A program made the translations under genes and the position numbers. DNA of 64,000 nucleotides from Ancylobacter dichloromethanicus (GTDB lineage Bacteria; Pseudomonadota; Alphaproteobacteria; Rhizobiales; Xanthobacteraceae): NCBI RefSeq assembly GCF_018390645.1, contig NZ_JAHBGC010000038.1, positions 54,337 through 118,336 on the forward strand, written 5' to 3'. Below, one piece after another: positions 1 through 9,471 of the stretch (within the stretch, counting starts at the first letter, position 1; the number at the start of each line of letters is the position of its first letter). The notes under the pieces are model-generated. The model saw only the letters and a program-made list of their open reading frames with translations. It was not told where the DNA came from and did no database searches.

Positions 1-1
1 C

Positions 2-1747
2 GGCGATGCCGCCCGCCTGGGCACCACGCCCCCGGCCGCCGAACCCTTCGCCAGTGGGGCGGCGGCGCCGACGGTCGGCGATGGCGCGCCCGGCACCGGC
101 GCCGCCACACCGGGCGCGGCCACCGCCTCCACCGCGACGCCGGCCGCGTCGGCGAGCGCGACCCCGGGCGTGGCGTCGCCGTCTCCGCAGGTCGCCGAGC
201 AGCAACTGCCGGCGCGCCTGACCGAGATCGTCAGCGGCGAGCTGGCGCGCTTCGCATCCCGCCCGGCCGACCAGCAGGCGCTGGCCGCCTTCTACGCCGC
301 CCGCGCCTTCCAGCCCGCCTTCATCGCCGGCGACCGGCTCTCGCCGCTCGGCCAGGCCGCGCGCGACACCTTCGACTCGGCCGCGAAAGAGGGGCTCGAC
401 CCGGCCGACTACGCGGTGCCGCCGCTGCCCGACGGCGCGGGAACGGCGCTGCTGGCGGAGACCGAGATGCGGCTCGCCGCCACGACGCTCACCTATGCCC
501 GCCATGTGCAGAGCGGGCGGTTCGACCCCAAGAGCATTTCCCGGGATGTCGACCCGACCCCGACCGTGCCCGACCCGGCGGGCGTGCTGGCGGCGGTGAC
601 GGACGCGCCGGATGCGCGCGCGGCCTTCGCCGGCTTCGCCCCGCAATACGAGCAGTACCGGCGGCTGAAGCAGCGCCTGGCCGAGCTGGCGACCAAGGCG
701 CCGGCGGTGGCGCATGTGCCGATTCCCCCGGGGCCGTCGCTGCGGCCGGGCGAGAGCGACCCGCGCGTGCCGCTGCTGCGCGCGCGCCTTGACGTCGCGC
801 CCGGCGACAATGCGGGGATTGCCGACGACACCTATGATTCGCAGCTGGTGGCGGCGGTGCGCACGTTCCAGCGCCTTTCCGGCCTGTCGACCGACGGCAT
901 TGTTGGGCGCGGCACGCTGGCGGCGCTGAACGATATCGGCGCCGACCCGGTGGCCGACATCATCGCCAACATGGAACGCTGGCGCTGGCTGCCGCATGCC
1001 GTGGCGCCGGCCTATGTGATGGTGAACATTCCCGAATTCACCGTGCGCGTGGTGGTGGACGAGCGCCCCGTGCACGAGACCCGGGTGGTGGTCGGCAAGC
1101 CGGAGACGCAGACGCCGATCATGAGCGAGACCCTGCAGTACGTGGTGTTCAACCCGTCCTGGCACGTGCCGCCGAGCATCATCCGCAACGAGATGCTGCC
1201 CAAGCTGCGGGCCGACCCCTATGCGCTGCAGCGGCAGGGGATCGACGTGGTGCGCAATGGCCGCGTCATCGACCCCGGCATGGTGGACTGGCGCCGCGGC
1301 ACCCAGGGCTATGCCTTCCGCCAGGAGCCGGGCGAGCGCAACGCGCTGGGCCGCATGAAGTTCATGTTCCCCAACAAGCACGCGGTCTATCTGCACGACA
1401 CGCCGAGCCGGGCGCTGTTCGCCCGCGACCGGCGCGCCTTCAGCCATGGCTGCGTGCGGGTGCACGAGCCGTTGGAGTTCGCCGAGGTGCTGTTCTCGCT
1501 CGGCCTGCCGAAGGAGGGCTGGAGCCAGCAGCGGCTGTCGCGCCTGCTTGGCGGCCGGGAGAAATCGCTGCCGCTGAAACAGAAATTCCCGGTGCACCTG
1601 GTCTATTTCACCACCTTCGTCGGGGATGACGGGCGGCTGGTGACGCGCGAGGACCTCTACGGCATCAACGCCGCCACCAAGGCCGATCTCGGCCTCGGCG
1701 GCGCGCGCCAGTTCGCCGACCGCCGCACGGAGGCGGTGCGGCGCTGA
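2..1747 (+). CDS. L,D-transpeptidase, YcbB-like (5' end outside window)
   Basis: The reading frame is open from the first bases, so the true start lies upstream. Only the 3' part is seen, beginning in an Ala/Pro/Thr-rich linker (about 60 residues). Next comes a helical region, then a peptidoglycan-binding domain (around nt 760-930, with TFQRLSGLSTDGIVG), then a YkuD transpeptidase domain from about nt 1010. The catalytic motif SHGCVRV places the nucleophilic cysteine at nt 1451-1453, preceded by the conserved HDTPSR. Enzymes of this family form 3-3 (meso-DAP to meso-DAP) crosslinks in the periplasmic peptidoglycan. The next gene on the same strand is also a predicted cell-wall protein. An internal GTG at 170 is possible, but the open frame before it argues for a longer protein. 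Confidence 0.9.
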   Translation, partial: GDAARLGTTPPAAEPFASGAAAPTVGDGAPGTGAATPGAATASTATPAASASATPGVASPSPQVAEQQLPARLTEIVSGELARFASRPADQQALAAFYAARAFQPAFIAGDRLSPLGQAARDTFDSAAKEGLDPADYAVPPLPDGAGTALLAETEMRLAATTLTYARHVQSGRFDPKSISRDVDPTPTVPDPAGVLAAVTDAPDARAAFAGFAPQYEQYRRLKQRLAELATKAPAVAHVPIPPGPSLRPGESDPRVPLLRARLDVAPGDNAGIADDTYDSQLVAAVRTFQRLSGLSTDGIVGRGTLAALNDIGADPVADIIANMERWRWLPHAVAPAYVMVNIPEFTVRVVVDERPVHETRVVVGKPETQTPIMSETLQYVVFNPSWHVPPSIIRNEMLPKLRADPYALQRQGIDVVRNGRVIDPGMVDWRRGTQGYAFRQEPGERNALGRMKFMFPNKHAVYLHDTPSRALFARDRRAFSHGCVRVHEPLEFAEVLFSLGLPKEGWSQQRLSRLLGGREKSLPLKQKFPVHLVYFTTFVGDDGRLVTREDLYGINAATKADLGLGGARQFADRRTEAVRR

Positions 1748-2012
1748 GGCCGCTGGCGGGCACGGCTCGCCCCGATGGCAGCCCCGCACCAGCCAAGCGT
1801 GGCATTGAGGGCACGGTCGAGCAGAAAAATTGCCCGACGGAGGTAATCCCTCGCGAATGTGACCGCGCGGCACTCTTTTGCCACAGTCGTTTTCTAGCCA
1901 GAGACCCAATAGGCGTGGGGGTGAGGTCGTAACGGCCTCTTAACCAAACCCGAGAAGACTATGTTCACCATGCGCGGTCCGGGCGCTCCTGCCCGTATCG
2001 TCTCAGGAAACG

Positions 2013-3713
2013 TTGAGTATCGGGTTCAAGCCGTTGCGAATCACAGCCGCTCTTCGCTCGTCCAGGCTCGCCAGGGCCGCCGCCATCGCCGCGGTCGCCA
2101 CGCTGTGCGGCGCCGACCTGCTGCAGGACGCGGTGGCGAATGGCGACACCCGCACGCTCACCTTCCACCATGTCCATTCCGGCGCCACCGCCACGATCAC
2201 CTTCAAGCGCAATGGCCGCTACGACCCGGCGGCGCTGAAGCAGCTCGATGTCCTGATGCAGGACTGGCGGCGCAAGGAATCGACCAAGATGGACCCCCGG
2301 CTGTTCGATATCGTCTGGGAAGTCTATCGCGAGGTCGACGCCACCCAGCCGATCCAGGTGATCGGCGGCTATCGCTCGCCGGCGACCAACGCCATGCTGC
2401 GCTCGCGCTCGCGCGGCGTCGCCCAGACCAGCCTGCACATGCAGGGGCGGGCGATGGATTTCTACATTCCCGGCGTGCCGCTGGCGAAGATTCGCGAGGC
2501 GGGCCTGCGGCTGCAGCGCGGCGGCGTCGGCTTCTACCCGACCTCCGGCTCGCCTTTCGTGCATCTCGACACCGGCGGCATCCGCCACTGGCCGCGCATG
2601 AGCCGGCCGGAACTGGCCCGCGTGTTCCCCAACGGCAAGACCGTCCACGTGCCGGCCGACGGCAAGCCGATGCCGGGCTATGCGCTGGCGCTGGCCGAGG
2701 TGGAAGCACGTGGCAAGGAGCCGGGCGGCGCCGGCGCCGCCTTCGCCGGGCTTTCCGGCGGCAATGATCCCAAGCGCAAGGGCGGTGCGAATGGCGGCAC
2801 GGCCGGCGCGCCGGCCAAGAACATCTTCGCCAGCCTGTTCGGCAAGGATGGCGACGACGAGGAGGAGGCCACGCCGGCCGTCGCCGCTGCGCCGCCCGCC
2901 GCCGCGACACCCTCGGCCACGACCCAGCTCGCGCTGGCCGGGCCGGTTCCCTCGCCGATGCCGCGCCCGGCGCTGCCGGCGGGGCCCGCCACGCCCGCCG
3001 GAGCGATCGAGGAAGTGGCACCGTTCGAGGTCGCCTCGATCGGGCCGGTGCCGCTGCCGCAGCCCAATCCGCTACCGCGCACGGCCGTCGCCGTCGCCGC
3101 TGCGGCACCGGTGCCGCGTCCCGCCGCGCCCGGCGCATCGGCGAGCGACAAGGGCGACCTCGCCGCGCTGGCCGCCGCCATTCCGCTGCCCGGCACGCCC
3201 GAGGCGGCCACCGACCGGCAGATCGCCACCGCGCTCTCGGTGGCGCCGGTGCGCGCCGGCGAGAGCGGCGGGCTGCCGGAGGTGATCGTGCGCGGCACCG
3301 GCGGCGCGGGCCCCGCGCTCGCCTATGCCGACGCCGCCGGCAGCCTGTTCTCCGCCCCGCGCCTGCAGCCCGGCCGTGCGCCGGAGCCGGAGGCGGCGCC
3401 CGCCCGCGCTTCGCGCCCTGCACCGTCGCAGGCCGCGCAGGCCCGCAAGCCGCAGCCCTATTCGCCGGACATGGTGGCGCAGATCCGCCGCCTGTTCGCC
3501 GGCCCCAGCGTCGCCCGGAACGTTTCGATGCACCTGCCGGAGCTGCGCCGCTTCGCCGCCTTCGTGCTGCCGCCGCGCCGCATCGTCGCCGCGCGGTTCC
3601 GCCGCGAGGGCGCGGGCGGCCTGTCGACCACGCAGTTCTCCGGCGAGGCGGTGGTGGCGGTGCCGGTGGTGGCGATGATGACCGGCCCCGCCCCGCTCAA
3701 GAAGCCGCTCTGA
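2013..3713 (+). CDS. Secreted DUF882 (M15-like peptidase fold) protein with long Ala/Pro-rich tail
   Basis: The start is a TTG preceded by AGGAAACG. Residues 1-43 look like a signal or anchor segment. The DUF882 domain spans about 45-200 and carries the M15-type metal ligands: GGYRSPATN near 118-126, H142 and D149 in LHMQGRAMD, and H184 in VHLDTG. The family is related to E. coli YcbK (MepK), a murein endopeptidase that cuts 3-3 crosslinks; this protein may do the same, by inference. Residues from about 230 to 500 are low-complexity Ala/Pro/Gly and may span the periplasm. It follows the L,D-transpeptidase gene after 265 bp, which fits a make-and-cleave pair. The total of 566 residues is long for the family because of the tail. 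Confidence 0.85.
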   Translation: MSIGFKPLRITAALRSSRLARAAAIAAVATLCGADLLQDAVANGDTRTLTFHHVHSGATATITFKRNGRYDPAALKQLDVLMQDWRRKESTKMDPRLFDIVWEVYREVDATQPIQVIGGYRSPATNAMLRSRSRGVAQTSLHMQGRAMDFYIPGVPLAKIREAGLRLQRGGVGFYPTSGSPFVHLDTGGIRHWPRMSRPELARVFPNGKTVHVPADGKPMPGYALALAEVEARGKEPGGAGAAFAGLSGGNDPKRKGGANGGTAGAPAKNIFASLFGKDGDDEEEATPAVAAAPPAAATPSATTQLALAGPVPSPMPRPALPAGPATPAGAIEEVAPFEVASIGPVPLPQPNPLPRTAVAVAAAAPVPRPAAPGASASDKGDLAALAAAIPLPGTPEAATDRQIATALSVAPVRAGESGGLPEVIVRGTGGAGPALAYADAAGSLFSAPRLQPGRAPEPEAAPARASRPAPSQAAQARKPQPYSPDMVAQIRRLFAGPSVARNVSMHLPELRRFAAFVLPPRRIVAARFRREGAGGLSTTQFSGEAVVAVPVVAMMTGPAPLKKPL

Positions 3714-3808
3714 CCTTCGCTGACATAGGCTGGAAACGGCGCGGGCGGCCCTGAGGCCGCCCGGTCGCTCTGATTCGGTTGTCGGGCCGCACCGAGGCGG
3801 CGGCCGCG

Positions 3809-4093
3809 TCAGTCGCTGGCGAGCATGCCCAGCGCCTGCATGTAGAGGTCGACGATCGCCTCATGCTCTGCCCGCTGGTCGGCGTCCTGCTTGCGGATCT
3901 TGAGGATCTCGCGCAGCGCCTTGGTGTCGAAGCCGGTGCCCTTGGCCTCGGCGAACACGTCCTTGATGTCGTCGGCGATGGTCTTCTTCTCTTCCTCAAG
4001 CCGCTCGATGCGCTCAATGAAGGATTTGAGCTGTTCCTTGGCGAAGCCGGCGGCGGCGTCGGACAGGGGCTGGTCGTTGGGAATATCGGACAT
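3809..4093 (-). CDS. gapR: GapR family DNA-binding protein (DUF2312)
   Basis: This is a 94-residue protein whose core ([21 protein letters not shown], then a [13 protein letters not shown] segment and DLYMQALGM) matches the DUF2312 family, which includes Caulobacter GapR. GapR is a nucleoid-associated protein that clamps overtwisted, AT-rich DNA ahead of polymerases and aids type II topoisomerases. Residues 15-60 form the characteristic helical/coiled-coil hairpin. The ATG at 4093 was chosen because GGAG lies about 10 nt upstream; an earlier in-frame ATG would add a non-conserved extension. The family assignment is firm; the function comes from the Caulobacter homologue. Confidence 0.9.
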   Translation of the reverse strand: MSDIPNDQPLSDAAAGFAKEQLKSFIERIERLEEEKKTIADDIKDVFAEAKGTGFDTKALREILKIRKQDADQRAEHEAIVDLYMQALGMLASD

Positions 4094-4288
4094 GTTTTCT
4101 CCGGAGCGGCGGGCGGGGCCCGGCATCTAGACGGCAAATCGGGCGGCGATGAGGAGCGCAAGCGCGGCGGGCCGTCAAGGCGAAGCGGCGCGCCGCCGGC
4201 CCTTGCGCGGCGGCTGACCCCGCTATCCACCGCCAATCCGGCCGCCAAGGCGCCACGGCGACCGGCGACGTGCCGCCGGTGCGGCGCC

Positions 4289-4591
4289 TCAGTGCGCGCC
4301 GGGGCCGGGAAAGGCAGCTTTCTGCTCCGGCGTCGCCTCGCTCTGGTGGCGCGCCTTCCATTCCTCGTAAGGCATGCCGTAGACCGCCTCGCGGCCTTCG
4401 TCCTTGGTGAGCGGCACGCCGCGCTCGCTGGCCGCGTCGACCAGCCAGTTGGACAGGCAGTTGCGGCAGAAGCCGGCCATGTTCATCAGGTCGATGTTCT
4501 GCACGTCGGTGCGGGCGCGCAGATGCGCGACGAGGCGGCGGAAGGCGGCGGCCTCCAGCTCGGTGCGGGTGGTGTCGTCGAGTTCGCTCAT
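4289..4591 (-). CDS. DUF1244 family protein
   Basis: This 100-residue protein has the DUF1244 signature: FRRLVAHLRARTDVQNIDL followed by MAGFCRNCLSNW and a C-terminal YGMPYEEWKARHQ. Two cysteines in the CRNC motif are family-conserved and could bind a metal or be redox-active; the function is not known. It lies 27 bp downstream of the N-formylglutamate amidohydrolase-like gene on the same strand and is probably co-transcribed with it, an arrangement I recall as common in alphaproteobacteria. Confidence 0.85.
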   Translation of the reverse strand: MSELDDTTRTELEAAAFRRLVAHLRARTDVQNIDLMNMAGFCRNCLSNWLVDAASERGVPLTKDEGREAVYGMPYEEWKARHQSEATPEQKAAFPGPGAH

Positions 4592-4618
4592 CGGAGCCTC
4601 CCGGTAGGGGTGTTCCGC

Positions 4619-5467
4619 TCAGATGGGGGGTATCGGGCCGGTGCGCGAGCCATAGGCACGCATTTCGTGCAGTTCCGGCCGGGCGAGGATCTCCGGCAAC
4701 AGGCCGGCGAGCCGGTCGGCCCAGGCGCGCTGGCCCTCAACCTCGGCGATCAGGTCCTGGCGGATTTCCAGCAGTGTGTTGGCAAGGCCGCGCAACGTGG
4801 CGTGGCGATAGAGGCAGTCGCCGCGCAGCGCGCCGTCATAGGGCTCGTTGTCGCCGACGATGAGGTCACCGGGCGCCTCCAGCGCGTCGATCAGTTCGCG
4901 GGTGAAGCGCGGGTCGCTGTCCCACAGCACGGCGGCGTGCCAGGGCTGGGCGAGGCCGCGCCACACCGGCGTGAAACTGTGCAGCGACAGCAGCACCGGC
5001 ACCACGCCCTGCGCCAGCGCGGCCTCGATCTCGTCGTCGATGGCGTCGTGGTAGGGGCGATGGAAGCGCGCCAGCCGGCGCTCGATCTCCGCCTCGTCGA
5101 CATGGCGGTTGCCGGGGACCACCGCGCCGTCGGACAGACGCATCACCAGAGTGGGGTCGTCCTCGCCGCGGTTGGGGTCGATCAACAGGCGCGAATAGCG
5201 CGTGAGCACGGCCGGGCAGCCCAGCCGGTGCGCCAGCATGCGGGTGACGCCGGCGGCGCCGATATCGTAGCCGATATGCCGCTCCAGCTCGGCCTTGGGC
5301 AGGCCGAGCGAGCCATATCCCGGCGGCAGGGCGTTGGCGGCGTGGTCGCACAGCAGGATAAGCCCACAGGTCCGCGCGCCGGGAATCCGCTCGAAGGCGG
5401 GGAACGGCGCGCAGGTGTCGGCGGCGCTGTCGGTCGCGGTGGAGCCATCTGTCGTGAGGCGGCGCAT
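4619..5467 (-). CDS. N-formylglutamate amidohydrolase family protein
   Basis: This 282-residue protein belongs to the N-formylglutamate amidohydrolase (HutG-like) family. Visible signatures are LLCDHAANALPPGYG near residues 35-50, GYDIGAAGVTRMLA, TRYSRLLIDPNRGEDD, GNRHVD and LLSLHSFTPVW. Family members hydrolyse N-formyl-L-glutamate to formate and glutamate, but paralogues outside hut operons are poorly characterised. No histidine-degradation genes are nearby, so the substrate is uncertain. The ATG at 5467 lacks a strong ribosome binding site. It is the first gene of a two-gene unit with the DUF1244 gene and is divergent from the glycerate kinase gene. Confidence 0.8.
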   Translation of the reverse strand: MRRLTTDGSTATDSAADTCAPFPAFERIPGARTCGLILLCDHAANALPPGYGSLGLPKAELERHIGYDIGAAGVTRMLAHRLGCPAVLTRYSRLLIDPNRGEDDPTLVMRLSDGAVVPGNRHVDEAEIERRLARFHRPYHDAIDDEIEAALAQGVVPVLLSLHSFTPVWRGLAQPWHAAVLWDSDPRFTRELIDALEAPGDLIVGDNEPYDGALRGDCLYRHATLRGLANTLLEIRQDLIAEVEGQRAWADRLAGLLPEILARPELHEMRAYGSRTGPIPPI

Positions 5468-5644
5468 TATTGCCCGTGAGCTGCGGCGAAGTGTTCAACA
5501 GGATATCGACGTGACGCCTGCCGTGCCATAGGAATACGCCCGTTTCGCGTCGCGCGGGGCGGGATTCGCGTGCCCCCGCGCGCAATAAGCAAAGGCTGGC
5601 CACTGGACCGGCAGGAGGGCCCTTCGGGGGCAGGGTAGGGTGTG

Positions 5645-6937
5645 ATGACTGACGTTTCGGCGCGTAGCTTTCTCGATCGCCTGTTCACCGCCGCTGTCGC
5701 GGCCGCCCACCCCTCGACCTGCCTGCCGCCGGCGCTGCCACCACCCCCCGCCCATGGCCGCCTGATCCTGCTGGCGGCCGGCAAGGCCGCCGGCTCGATG
5801 CTGGAAGTCGCCGAGCGGCATTATCTCGACGAGATGGGCGTCGATCCGGCCCGGCTGGTAGGCATCGGCGTCGCCCGCCACGGCTATGGCCGCCCCACCC
5901 GCCAGCTAGAGATGGTCGAGGCCGGCCACCCGGTGCCGGACGCGGCGGGCCTCGCCGGGGCGCAGAAGGCGATCGACCTCGCCGCCTCGGCCACCGCCGA
6001 CGACCTCGTGCTGGTGCTGCTCTCGGGCGGCGCCTCGGCCAACTGGATCGCCCCGGCCGAAGGCGTCGAACTCGACGACAAGCGGGCGCTGACCCGCGCC
6101 CTGCTGCGCTCCGGCGCCAACATCACCGAGATCAACACGGTGCGCAAGCACCTCTCGGGCATCAAGGGGGGGCGGCTCGCGGCGCTGGCCCAGCCGGCCC
6201 GGCTGGTCACGCTGTCGGTTTCCGACGTGCCGGGCGACGACCCGGCGGTGATCGGTTCCGGCCCGACCGTGCCCGACCCGACCACACTCGCCGAAGCCCG
6301 CGACGTGCTCGCGCGCTACCGCATCGACCCGCCGCCCTCGGTCGCGGTGGCGCTGCGCGATCCCGCCAACGAATCGCCCAAGCCCGGCGACGCCGCTTTC
6401 GCCGGCTCGCAGTACATCCTGATCTCGCGGCCGGCGGATTCCTTCGTCGCGGCGGAAAAGATCGCCCGCGAGGCCGGCATCGAGCCGATCCTGCTCGGCG
6501 ACAATCTGGAGGGCGAGGCGCGCGAGGTGGCGGACGCGCAGGCGGCGACGGCTAAGGAGCTGAAGGCGGCGGGCCGCAGGGCGGTGCTGCTCTCGGGCGG
6601 GGAACTCACCGTTACCATGCGCGGCCAGGGCCGGGGCGGCCCGAACCAGGAATACGCGCTGGCGCTCGCGGTGGCGCTCGACGGGGCGCCGGGCATCTAT
6701 GCGGTGGCCGGCGACACCGACGGCACCGATGGCGGCGGCGGCGACGCCTCCGACCCGGCCGGCGCCTATGTGATGCCGGACACGCTGGCGCGGGCGCGGG
6801 CGGCGGGTCTCGATCCTGCCGCCTTTCTCGCCAATAACGATTCGACCAGCTTCTTCGAGCCCCTCGGGGACCTTCTCACGCCGGGGCCGACCTGCACGAA
6901 CGTCAATGATTTCCGAGCCGTTCTCGTCGACGAGTGA
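5645..6937 (+). CDS. Glycerate 2-kinase (MOFRL family; TtuD/GckA type)
   Basis: This roughly 430-residue protein has the two-domain MOFRL glycerate kinase layout. The N-terminal domain contains LLAAGKAAGSMLE, EAGHPVPD, LLSGGASANW and NTVRKHLSGIKGGRLA; the C-terminal domain contains LLSGGELTVT, GRGGPNQEYALALA and AGDTDGTDG, then FLANNDSTSFFE. These enzymes phosphorylate D-glycerate to 2-phosphoglycerate, feeding glyoxylate, serine or tartrate carbon into glycolysis; some were historically annotated as hydroxypyruvate reductase. I start at the ATG at 5645, which directly follows an in-frame GTG; a purine-rich stretch (GGGTAGGG) lies upstream. Confidence 0.88.
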   Translation: MTDVSARSFLDRLFTAAVAAAHPSTCLPPALPPPPAHGRLILLAAGKAAGSMLEVAERHYLDEMGVDPARLVGIGVARHGYGRPTRQLEMVEAGHPVPDAAGLAGAQKAIDLAASATADDLVLVLLSGGASANWIAPAEGVELDDKRALTRALLRSGANITEINTVRKHLSGIKGGRLAALAQPARLVTLSVSDVPGDDPAVIGSGPTVPDPTTLAEARDVLARYRIDPPPSVAVALRDPANESPKPGDAAFAGSQYILISRPADSFVAAEKIAREAGIEPILLGDNLEGEAREVADAQAATAKELKAAGRRAVLLSGGELTVTMRGQGRGGPNQEYALALAVALDGAPGIYAVAGDTDGTDGGGGDASDPAGAYVMPDTLARARAAGLDPAAFLANNDSTSFFEPLGDLLTPGPTCTNVNDFRAVLVDE

Positions 6938-6989
6938 CACTTATCGCCAAGGCGCGGCCGCTGGTGACGCGGCGCGCCGGGGCGGCGCG

Positions 6990-7469
6990 GTGACGCGCGT
7001 GCTGCTGGCGGCGGTGCTGGCGGTGCCGGTGCTGGCCGCGCTGATGCCGCAGCCGGCGGCGGCGGATTTCCGCCTGTGCAACCGTTCCAGCAGCCGGGTG
7101 GGCATCGCGCTCGGCTACAAGGACGGCAATGCCTGGTCCACCGAGGGCTGGTGGAACATCGCCGCCAATAGCTGCGAGACGCTGCTGCGCGGCGACCTGG
7201 TCGCGCGCTTCTACTATGTCTACGCCATCGACTACGATCTCGGCGGCGAGTGGGCCGGAAAGGCCTTCATGTGCACGCGCGAGAAGGAATTCACCATTCG
7301 CGGCATCCAGGACTGCCTGGCGCGCGGCTTCGACCGCACCGGCTTCTTCGAGGTCGACACCCACGAACAGAAGAGCTGGACCGTGCAGCTCACCGAGAGC
7401 AAGACCTCGCAGGCCGAGGCCGCTCTGCCGCCGGGCGGGCCGCCGCCCTTGCCGCCGCCGCGGCCCTGA
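6990..7469 (+). CDS. Secreted DUF1036 family protein
   Basis: The 159-residue product from the GTG at 6990 begins with a clear signal peptide (VLLAAVLAVPVLAALMPQPAAA), followed by the DUF1036 domain: ADFRLCNRSSSRVGIALGY, EGWWNIAANSCETLL and YYVYAIDYDLGGEW. The frame is open back into the preceding gene, but starting at 6990 gives the normal secreted layout. The C-terminus is a short proline-rich tail. The family is alphaproteobacterial and of unknown function; conserved cysteines suggest periplasmic disulfides. It follows the glycerate kinase gene by about 50 bp, though no functional link is evident. A hairpin (CCCCGG/CCGGGG, 7520-7541) separates it from the convergent degP gene. Confidence 0.75.
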   Translation: MTRVLLAAVLAVPVLAALMPQPAAADFRLCNRSSSRVGIALGYKDGNAWSTEGWWNIAANSCETLLRGDLVARFYYVYAIDYDLGGEWAGKAFMCTREKEFTIRGIQDCLARGFDRTGFFEVDTHEQKSWTVQLTESKTSQAEAALPPGGPPPLPPPRP

Positions 7470-7577
7470 TCGCCGCCCCGCTCCTCGCCCGCTCCTCGCG
7501 ACATTTCCCGGAAATGACGACCCCGGAGCACGCGCCCCGGGGCGTATCCGCAACAGACGAGGCCGGGCCCGGCCCGA

Positions 7578-9137
7578 TCACTCGATCGGCAGCGCGGTGA
7601 AGCGGACCTCGCCCTCGGGGTCCGCCACCATCAGCAGCGCCGAGCGGCGGCCTTCCGTCTTCAGCGCGGCGACGCGCTCCTCGACATCCCCCGGGGTCAG
7701 CGTGACCTCCTGGTTGATCTCGACGATGAGGTTGCCCGGCGCGATACCGCGCTCGGCGGCGACCGAGCCAGCGTCGACCGCCATCACCACCACGCCCTTG
7801 AGCTCGTCCTTGATCTTGAAGCGGGTGCGCAGCTCGGGCGTCATCTCCGCCATCTCGATGCCCAGCAGCTTGCTGGTTTCCACCGGCGGCGGGGCGTCCG
7901 GCTTCGGCTCGGGGGTCTCGGCGGCGCTGGGCGAGGGGGTGCCCTCGTCGAGCCGGCCGACCACCAGCGTGAGCGTCTGCTCCTCGCCCTTGCGGATGAC
8001 GACGACGGAGACTTCCTTGTCGACCGGCGTGTCGGCGACGATGATCGGCAGCGCCCGCATGTCCTTCACTTCCTTGCCGTCGAAGCTGACGACGACATCG
8101 CCCGCCTTGAGGCCGCCCTTGGCGGCCGGCCCGTCCTCGTTCACCGAGCCGACCAGCGCCCCGCGCGCGCTGTCCAGCGACAGGCTTTCGGCGATTTCCG
8201 GGGTGACCTGCTGGATGCGCACGCCGATCCAGCCGCGCCGGGTCTCGCCGAACTCCTTGAGCTGGGCGACGATCGGGATGGCGGTGTTGGAGGGCACGGC
8301 GAAGCCGATGCCGATGGAGCCGCCGGAGGGCGAGATGATGGCGGTGTTGATGCCGATCACCTCGCCGTCCATGTTGAACAGCGGGCCGCCGGAATTGCCG
8401 CGGTTGATGGCGGCGTCGGTCTGCAGGAAATTGTCGTAGGGGCCGGAATTGATGTCGCGGTTGCGGGCGGAGATGACGCCCACGGTGAGCGTGCCGCCGA
8501 GGCCGAACGGGTTGCCGATCGCCATCACCCAGTCGCCGACGCGCAATATGTCGGAATTGCCGAACTTCACCGCCTTGAGCGGCTTGTCGGGGTCGGGCGT
8601 CACCTTGAGCAAAGCGAGGTCGATCTTGGTGTCGCGGCCGACGATTTCCGCCTTCAGCTTCGTGCCGTCGGCGAAATTGGCGAACACCTCGTCGGCGTCG
8701 GCGATGACGTGATTGTTGGTGACGATGAAGCCGGCCTCGTCGATGACGAAGCCCGAGCCGAGCGAGGAGACGCGGCGCGGGGCCTGATCCTCGCCCTGCT
8801 GCTGGCGGCGCTTGAAGAACTCCTCGAAGAATTCCTCGAAGGGCGAGCCGGGCGGCAGTTCCGGCGTCGGCACGCTGCGCGAGGGGGCGACGGTCTGCGA
8901 GGTGGAGATGTTGACCACCGCGTCCATGATGAGAGCGGCGGTGTCGGCGACCGTGTCGGGACCCTTGACCGCGGCGGCACCCGCCGGCTGCGGGGCGGCG
9001 ACGAGGCTGGCGGCCAGCGAAGCGGCGATGAGCGTGGCGGCGGCGAGACGCCGGGCGAGGCGGCCGAACGCCAGCGGTTGCATGGGGGCAGACGGGCCGG
9101 GCCGACCGATGACGAGACGCTCAAGGCAGTGGTTCAT
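7578..9137 (-). CDS. degP: DegP/HtrA (Do) family periplasmic serine protease
   Basis: This 519-residue protein is translated from an ATG with a strong AGGAGG site. A signal segment (about residues 20-55) is followed by a Q-rich LA loop and a trypsin-like domain with the full triad: H143 in TNNHVI, D173 in KIDLALL and S249 in GNSGGP. Two PDZ domains follow (about 290-385 and 420-515). Do-family proteases degrade or refold damaged envelope proteins. It is the last gene of an hflK-hflC-DUF2065-degP run, an arrangement I recall from other Rhizobiales, which couples membrane FtsH control with periplasmic proteolysis. The 136-bp gap to the DUF2065 gene could hold an additional promoter. Confidence 0.95.
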   Translation of the reverse strand: MNHCLERLVIGRPGPSAPMQPLAFGRLARRLAAATLIAASLAASLVAAPQPAGAAAVKGPDTVADTAALIMDAVVNISTSQTVAPSRSVPTPELPPGSPFEEFFEEFFKRRQQQGEDQAPRRVSSLGSGFVIDEAGFIVTNNHVIADADEVFANFADGTKLKAEIVGRDTKIDLALLKVTPDPDKPLKAVKFGNSDILRVGDWVMAIGNPFGLGGTLTVGVISARNRDINSGPYDNFLQTDAAINRGNSGGPLFNMDGEVIGINTAIISPSGGSIGIGFAVPSNTAIPIVAQLKEFGETRRGWIGVRIQQVTPEIAESLSLDSARGALVGSVNEDGPAAKGGLKAGDVVVSFDGKEVKDMRALPIIVADTPVDKEVSVVVIRKGEEQTLTLVVGRLDEGTPSPSAAETPEPKPDAPPPVETSKLLGIEMAEMTPELRTRFKIKDELKGVVVMAVDAGSVAAERGIAPGNLIVEINQEVTLTPGDVEERVAALKTEGRRSALLMVADPEGEVRFTALPIE

Positions 9138-9273
9138 GAAGCCTCCTTGGCGCCGCCGCGCCGAACCGGGCGGCACGGCCGGAAGCCGTGCGCCAAGCCA
9201 AACGCTACCCGCCGCTAGAAGCGATGCAAGCCAAAAGAGCGCGAGGACGCAGGGGCATGACGCCCCTGCCGGC

Positions 9274-9459
9274 TTATCCCCGGATCAGCCAGACGATGGC
9301 GACGCCGATGACGGCGCCGACAATGCCGGCGACCCGCAGCGGCGAATCGGGCAGGTGCCCGATCGCCTCGGCAGAGCGGCGCACCGCACCCGGTGCGGCC
9401 GCAAGCACCAGCCCCTCGATCACCAGCACGAGGCCGAGCGCGACGATGAGATCATACAT
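9274..9459 (-). CDS. DUF2065 small membrane protein
   Basis: This 61-residue protein has two predicted transmembrane helices: LIVALGLVLVIEGLVLAA near the N-terminus and VAGIVGAVIGVAIVWLI near the C-terminus, joined by a short loop. It matches DUF2065 (YjeT-like), typically found downstream of hflC. It starts 12 bp after the hflC stop and is surely co-transcribed. The role is unknown; a link to the HflKC-FtsH complex is inferred from position only. Confidence 0.85.
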   Translation of the reverse strand: MYDLIVALGLVLVIEGLVLAAAPGAVRRSAEAIGHLPDSPLRVAGIVGAVIGVAIVWLIRG

Positions 9460-9471
9460 CGTCGCGCCGCG

